A stretch of DNA of 15,836 nucleotides from JBOHCT01 sp050699055. GTDB taxonomy: Bacteria > Actinomycetota > Actinomycetes > Streptosporangiales > JBOHCT01. The stretch covers positions 1-15,836 of the forward strand of contig JBOHCT010000093.1 of assembly GCA_050699055.1 (NCBI GenBank), read 5' to 3'. Position numbers and translations under genes: made by a program. Position 1 is the stretch's first letter. Each line of letters begins with the position of its first letter. Below the pieces are notes generated by a model. The model ran no database searches, was not told the DNA's origin, and was given only the letters and a program-made list of their open reading frames with translations. Below, one piece after another: positions 13,617 through 15,836 of this stretch.

Positions 13617-15836
13617 GTGCAGGCTCAGCATGCGGCCGGCCATGTGGGCACGCCTCGCCGCCGCAACGAGGACCGCCGCCATCTACGGGGGCAGGGGCGG
13701 TTCGTGGCCGACCTGAAGCTCCACGGGATGCGGGAGATCGCGTTTGTGCGCAGCCAACATGCGCACGGCCGGATCCGTGGTGTCTCGCCTCCGGAAGGCC
13801 TGCGGTCCGAGGAGTTCTGGACACATGCCGATCTCGAGGGTCTGGCGGCCTCCATCGTCGCCGATGCGGCTCATCTGGATTTCCGCAGCTCCGAGTATGT
13901 GCTCCTGGCCAAGGACAAGGTCCGTTTCGTCGGCGAGCCCGTCGCCATGGTGATCGGCGACGACCGGGCGGCCGCTGAGGATCTCGCGGAGCAGGTCGTC
14001 GTCGACATCGATGCCCTGCCGGCGGTGGTCGACGCCCACCGGGCCCTGGACCCGGGGGCGGCCCTCCTCCACGAGCACTGGGCGGATAACCGCTTTCTCA
14101 CGGCGACAGGCAGTTTCGGTGATGTCGACGCCGCCGCGGCGAGGGCGGCGGCGAGCGTCAGCCGGACGTACAGGATGGGTCGGCAGGCGGGCGTGCCGCT
14201 GGAGACGCGAGGCTGCGTCGCGTACTACGACAGCCGGGTCGACCAGCTCGTCCTCTACTCGTCCACGCAGTTTCCCCATGTCATCCGCACCATCCTCGCG
14301 CAGACCCTCGGCCTCGAGGAGCGGCGTGTCCGAGTGGTCGCCCCCGATGTCGGCGGTGGGTTCGGGATCAAGAACAACCTCTACCCGGAAGAGGTGCTGA
14401 CCGCCGTCGCGGCGTTGCGGACCGGCTATCCCGTGCGTTGGATCGAGGACCGCTACGAGCATCTCGTGGCAAGCGCGCACGCCCGGGAGCACGAGTACAC
14501 GATCACGGCGTACGCCGACGCCGGCGGCACACTTCTCGCGGTCGAGGCGGAGATCCTGGTCGACGCGGGGGCCTACTCGGTGTGGCCGTGGACGGCCGCC
14601 CAGGAAGGCAGCATGGCGTCCGGCATCATCCCTGGCCCCTACCGTATCGGCGATTATCGTTTCACCGCCACGACGGTGGCCACGAACAAGGCGCCCATGG
14701 GGCCGTACCGCGGGGTCGCACGCCCCGGAGCGTGCTTCGCGATCGAGCGGACCATTGACGAGTTGGCCGGCGAGCTCGGCATGGAGGCGAAGGACCTCCG
14801 GATGCGGAACATGATCCGGCCGGAGGAGCTCCCGTACACGTCGGTGACCGGGAAGGTGTACGACAGCGGTGACTACGCCGACAGCGTGCGTGGCGCCGCA
14901 CGCGAGATCGGGCACGACGCGGTGCGCGCCCGCCAGCGGCCTGATGCCGAGCCCGGGGGGAAGCGCATCGGCGTCGGCTACGCCTCCTACACGGAGCAGA
15001 CCGCGCACGGCACCACCGAGTGGGCGAGCCGCGGCCTGCCGGTCGTCTTCGGGTTCGAGTCCGCCAACGTCGCCATCGACCCCTCGGGCGGCGTCACCGT
15101 GCGGACGGGCATCCAGTCTCACGGGCAGGGTTTGGAGACGACGCTGGCGCAGGTGGCGGCGGACGTCTTGGGTGTGGACCCGGCCGCGGTGACGGTCCTG
15201 CACGGTGACAGCAGCATCTCGCCGTACGGGATGGGGACGTTCGCCTCCCGGAGCATGGTGATGGCCGGCGGTGCCACCCATCGTGCCGCGGAAGAGCTCG
15301 CGGGGAAGGTCCGGCGGATCGCCGCACACCTGCTGAGCTGTCGAGAGGACGAGGTCAGCCTCGACAGGGGCAAGGTGCATGGCCCGCTGGCGTCCGTGAC
15401 CCTCGGCGAGGTGGCGGACGCGGCCTACCTCCACGTGGAGCGGCTGCCCGAGGGGGTCGTGCCGAGTCTCGAGGTCACCGACTACTACCAGCCGGAGGTC
15501 GACACCGGAGCGTTCTCGTACTCGACCCACGCGGTCGTCGCGGAGGTCGACACCGACAGCGGCGATGTCCGGCTGCTCGACTACGTGGTCGTGGAGGACT
15601 GCGGCCGGGTGGTGAACCCGCTGATCGTCGACGGTCAGGTGCACGGTGGGGTGGCGCAGGGGATCGGCACGGCCCTGTACGAGGAGATCACTTACGACGA
15701 GGACGGGCAGCCCAAGGCGACGACGTTCCTCGATTACCTGTTGCCAGGGGCGACGGAGATCCCGGCGATGCGGGTGGAGCACAGGGAGACGCTCTCCCCG
15801 TTCACCGAGCTCGGCATCAAGGGGATGGGGGAGGGC
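13617..15836 (+). CDS. Xanthine/CO dehydrogenase-family molybdopterin-binding large subunit, 3' end missing
   Basis: The frame is open from the GTG at 13617 to the window end, 740 codons of the usual 770-800. GAGAGGGGG ends 6 nt before the GTG. Family blocks in order: RNEDRRHLRGQGRFVADL near the N-terminus, FVGEPVAM (104-111), LETRGCVA, APDVGGGFGIK with GGGFGIK at 246-252, PYRGVARPGA (363-372), SHGQGLETT (501-509), GMGTFASRS and ELGIKGMGEG, the last giving the catalytic Glu739. The enzyme holds the Mo-pterin cytosine dinucleotide cofactor and hydroxylates N-heterocycles, aldehydes or similar carbons with water as oxygen donor. PYRGVAR lacks the AYRCSFR of form I CO dehydrogenase, so CO oxidation is unlikely. 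FAD and 2Fe-2S subunits should follow outside the window. The long reverse-strand frame over it is a shadow. Confidence 0.93.
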   Translation, partial: MQAQHAAGHVGTPRRRNEDRRHLRGQGRFVADLKLHGMREIAFVRSQHAHGRIRGVSPPEGLRSEEFWTHADLEGLAASIVADAAHLDFRSSEYVLLAKDKVRFVGEPVAMVIGDDRAAAEDLAEQVVVDIDALPAVVDAHRALDPGAALLHEHWADNRFLTATGSFGDVDAAAARAAASVSRTYRMGRQAGVPLETRGCVAYYDSRVDQLVLYSSTQFPHVIRTILAQTLGLEERRVRVVAPDVGGGFGIKNNLYPEEVLTAVAALRTGYPVRWIEDRYEHLVASAHAREHEYTITAYADAGGTLLAVEAEILVDAGAYSVWPWTAAQEGSMASGIIPGPYRIGDYRFTATTVATNKAPMGPYRGVARPGACFAIERTIDELAGELGMEAKDLRMRNMIRPEELPYTSVTGKVYDSGDYADSVRGAAREIGHDAVRARQRPDAEPGGKRIGVGYASYTEQTAHGTTEWASRGLPVVFGFESANVAIDPSGGVTVRTGIQSHGQGLETTLAQVAADVLGVDPAAVTVLHGDSSISPYGMGTFASRSMVMAGGATHRAAEELAGKVRRIAAHLLSCREDEVSLDRGKVHGPLASVTLGEVADAAYLHVERLPEGVVPSLEVTDYYQPEVDTGAFSYSTHAVVAEVDTDSGDVRLLDYVVVEDCGRVVNPLIVDGQVHGGVAQGIGTALYEEITYDEDGQPKATTFLDYLLPGATEIPAMRVEHRETLSPFTELGIKGMGEG

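Noticed and set aside
13683..15782. A 699-codon open frame on the minus strand
   Set aside because: It is the reverse shadow of the Mo-hydroxylase gene: the plus-strand frame carries all family motifs, while the minus frame is rich in His, Arg and Asp with no recognisable domain.

Overview
The window is high-GC DNA with dense overlapping genes, GTG/TTG starts, strong GGAGG-type ribosome binding sites and a lipobox-bearing binding protein. This points to an actinomycete (Actinomycetota), probably a soil genus; the genus cannot be fixed from the sequence alone. It looks like an accessory catabolic and transport region, with no rRNA, tRNA or CRISPR seen.

Layout. (1) 1-4675, plus strand: the end of a LivG-type ABC ATPase, a LivF-type ATPase, a cyclic-amide hydrolase of the dihydropyrimidinase/hydantoinase family, a 163-bp MITE-like element, an Asp/Glu/hydantoin racemase-family protein, and an FAD-dependent dehydrogenase of the fumarate-reductase flavoprotein fold. 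(2) 4713-10173, minus strand, convergent with the first block: a complete CUT2 (ribose-type) ABC importer, transcribed as lipoprotein, double ATPase, permease, permease, then a FadR-type GntR regulator as last gene. A dyad overlaps the predicted -10 of its promoter. (3) about 10205-11050: a low-content stretch holding a decayed alpha/beta-hydrolase C-terminus and two tiny overlapping minus-strand ORFs, one encoding a 44-residue single-span membrane protein. (4) 11053-13522, minus strand: an NCS1 (cytosine/purine/allantoin-type) permease with its own promoter, preceded by an aspartate-dehydrogenase-family oxidoreductase. (5) 13617-end, plus strand, divergent from block 4: the large molybdopterin subunit of a xanthine-dehydrogenase/CO-dehydrogenase-family hydroxylase, cut by the window end just at its catalytic Glu.

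How they may work together (inference): three importers of different families flank enzymes typical of N-heterocycle or cyclic-amide breakdown: Mo-hydroxylase, ring-opening amidohydrolase, racemase/isomerase, flavin dehydrogenase and an amino-acid-type dehydrogenase. No carbamoylase is present, so the classical hydantoin-to-amino-acid route is incomplete here and the true substrate is open. The two halves may also be unrelated catabolic modules that happen to be neighbours.
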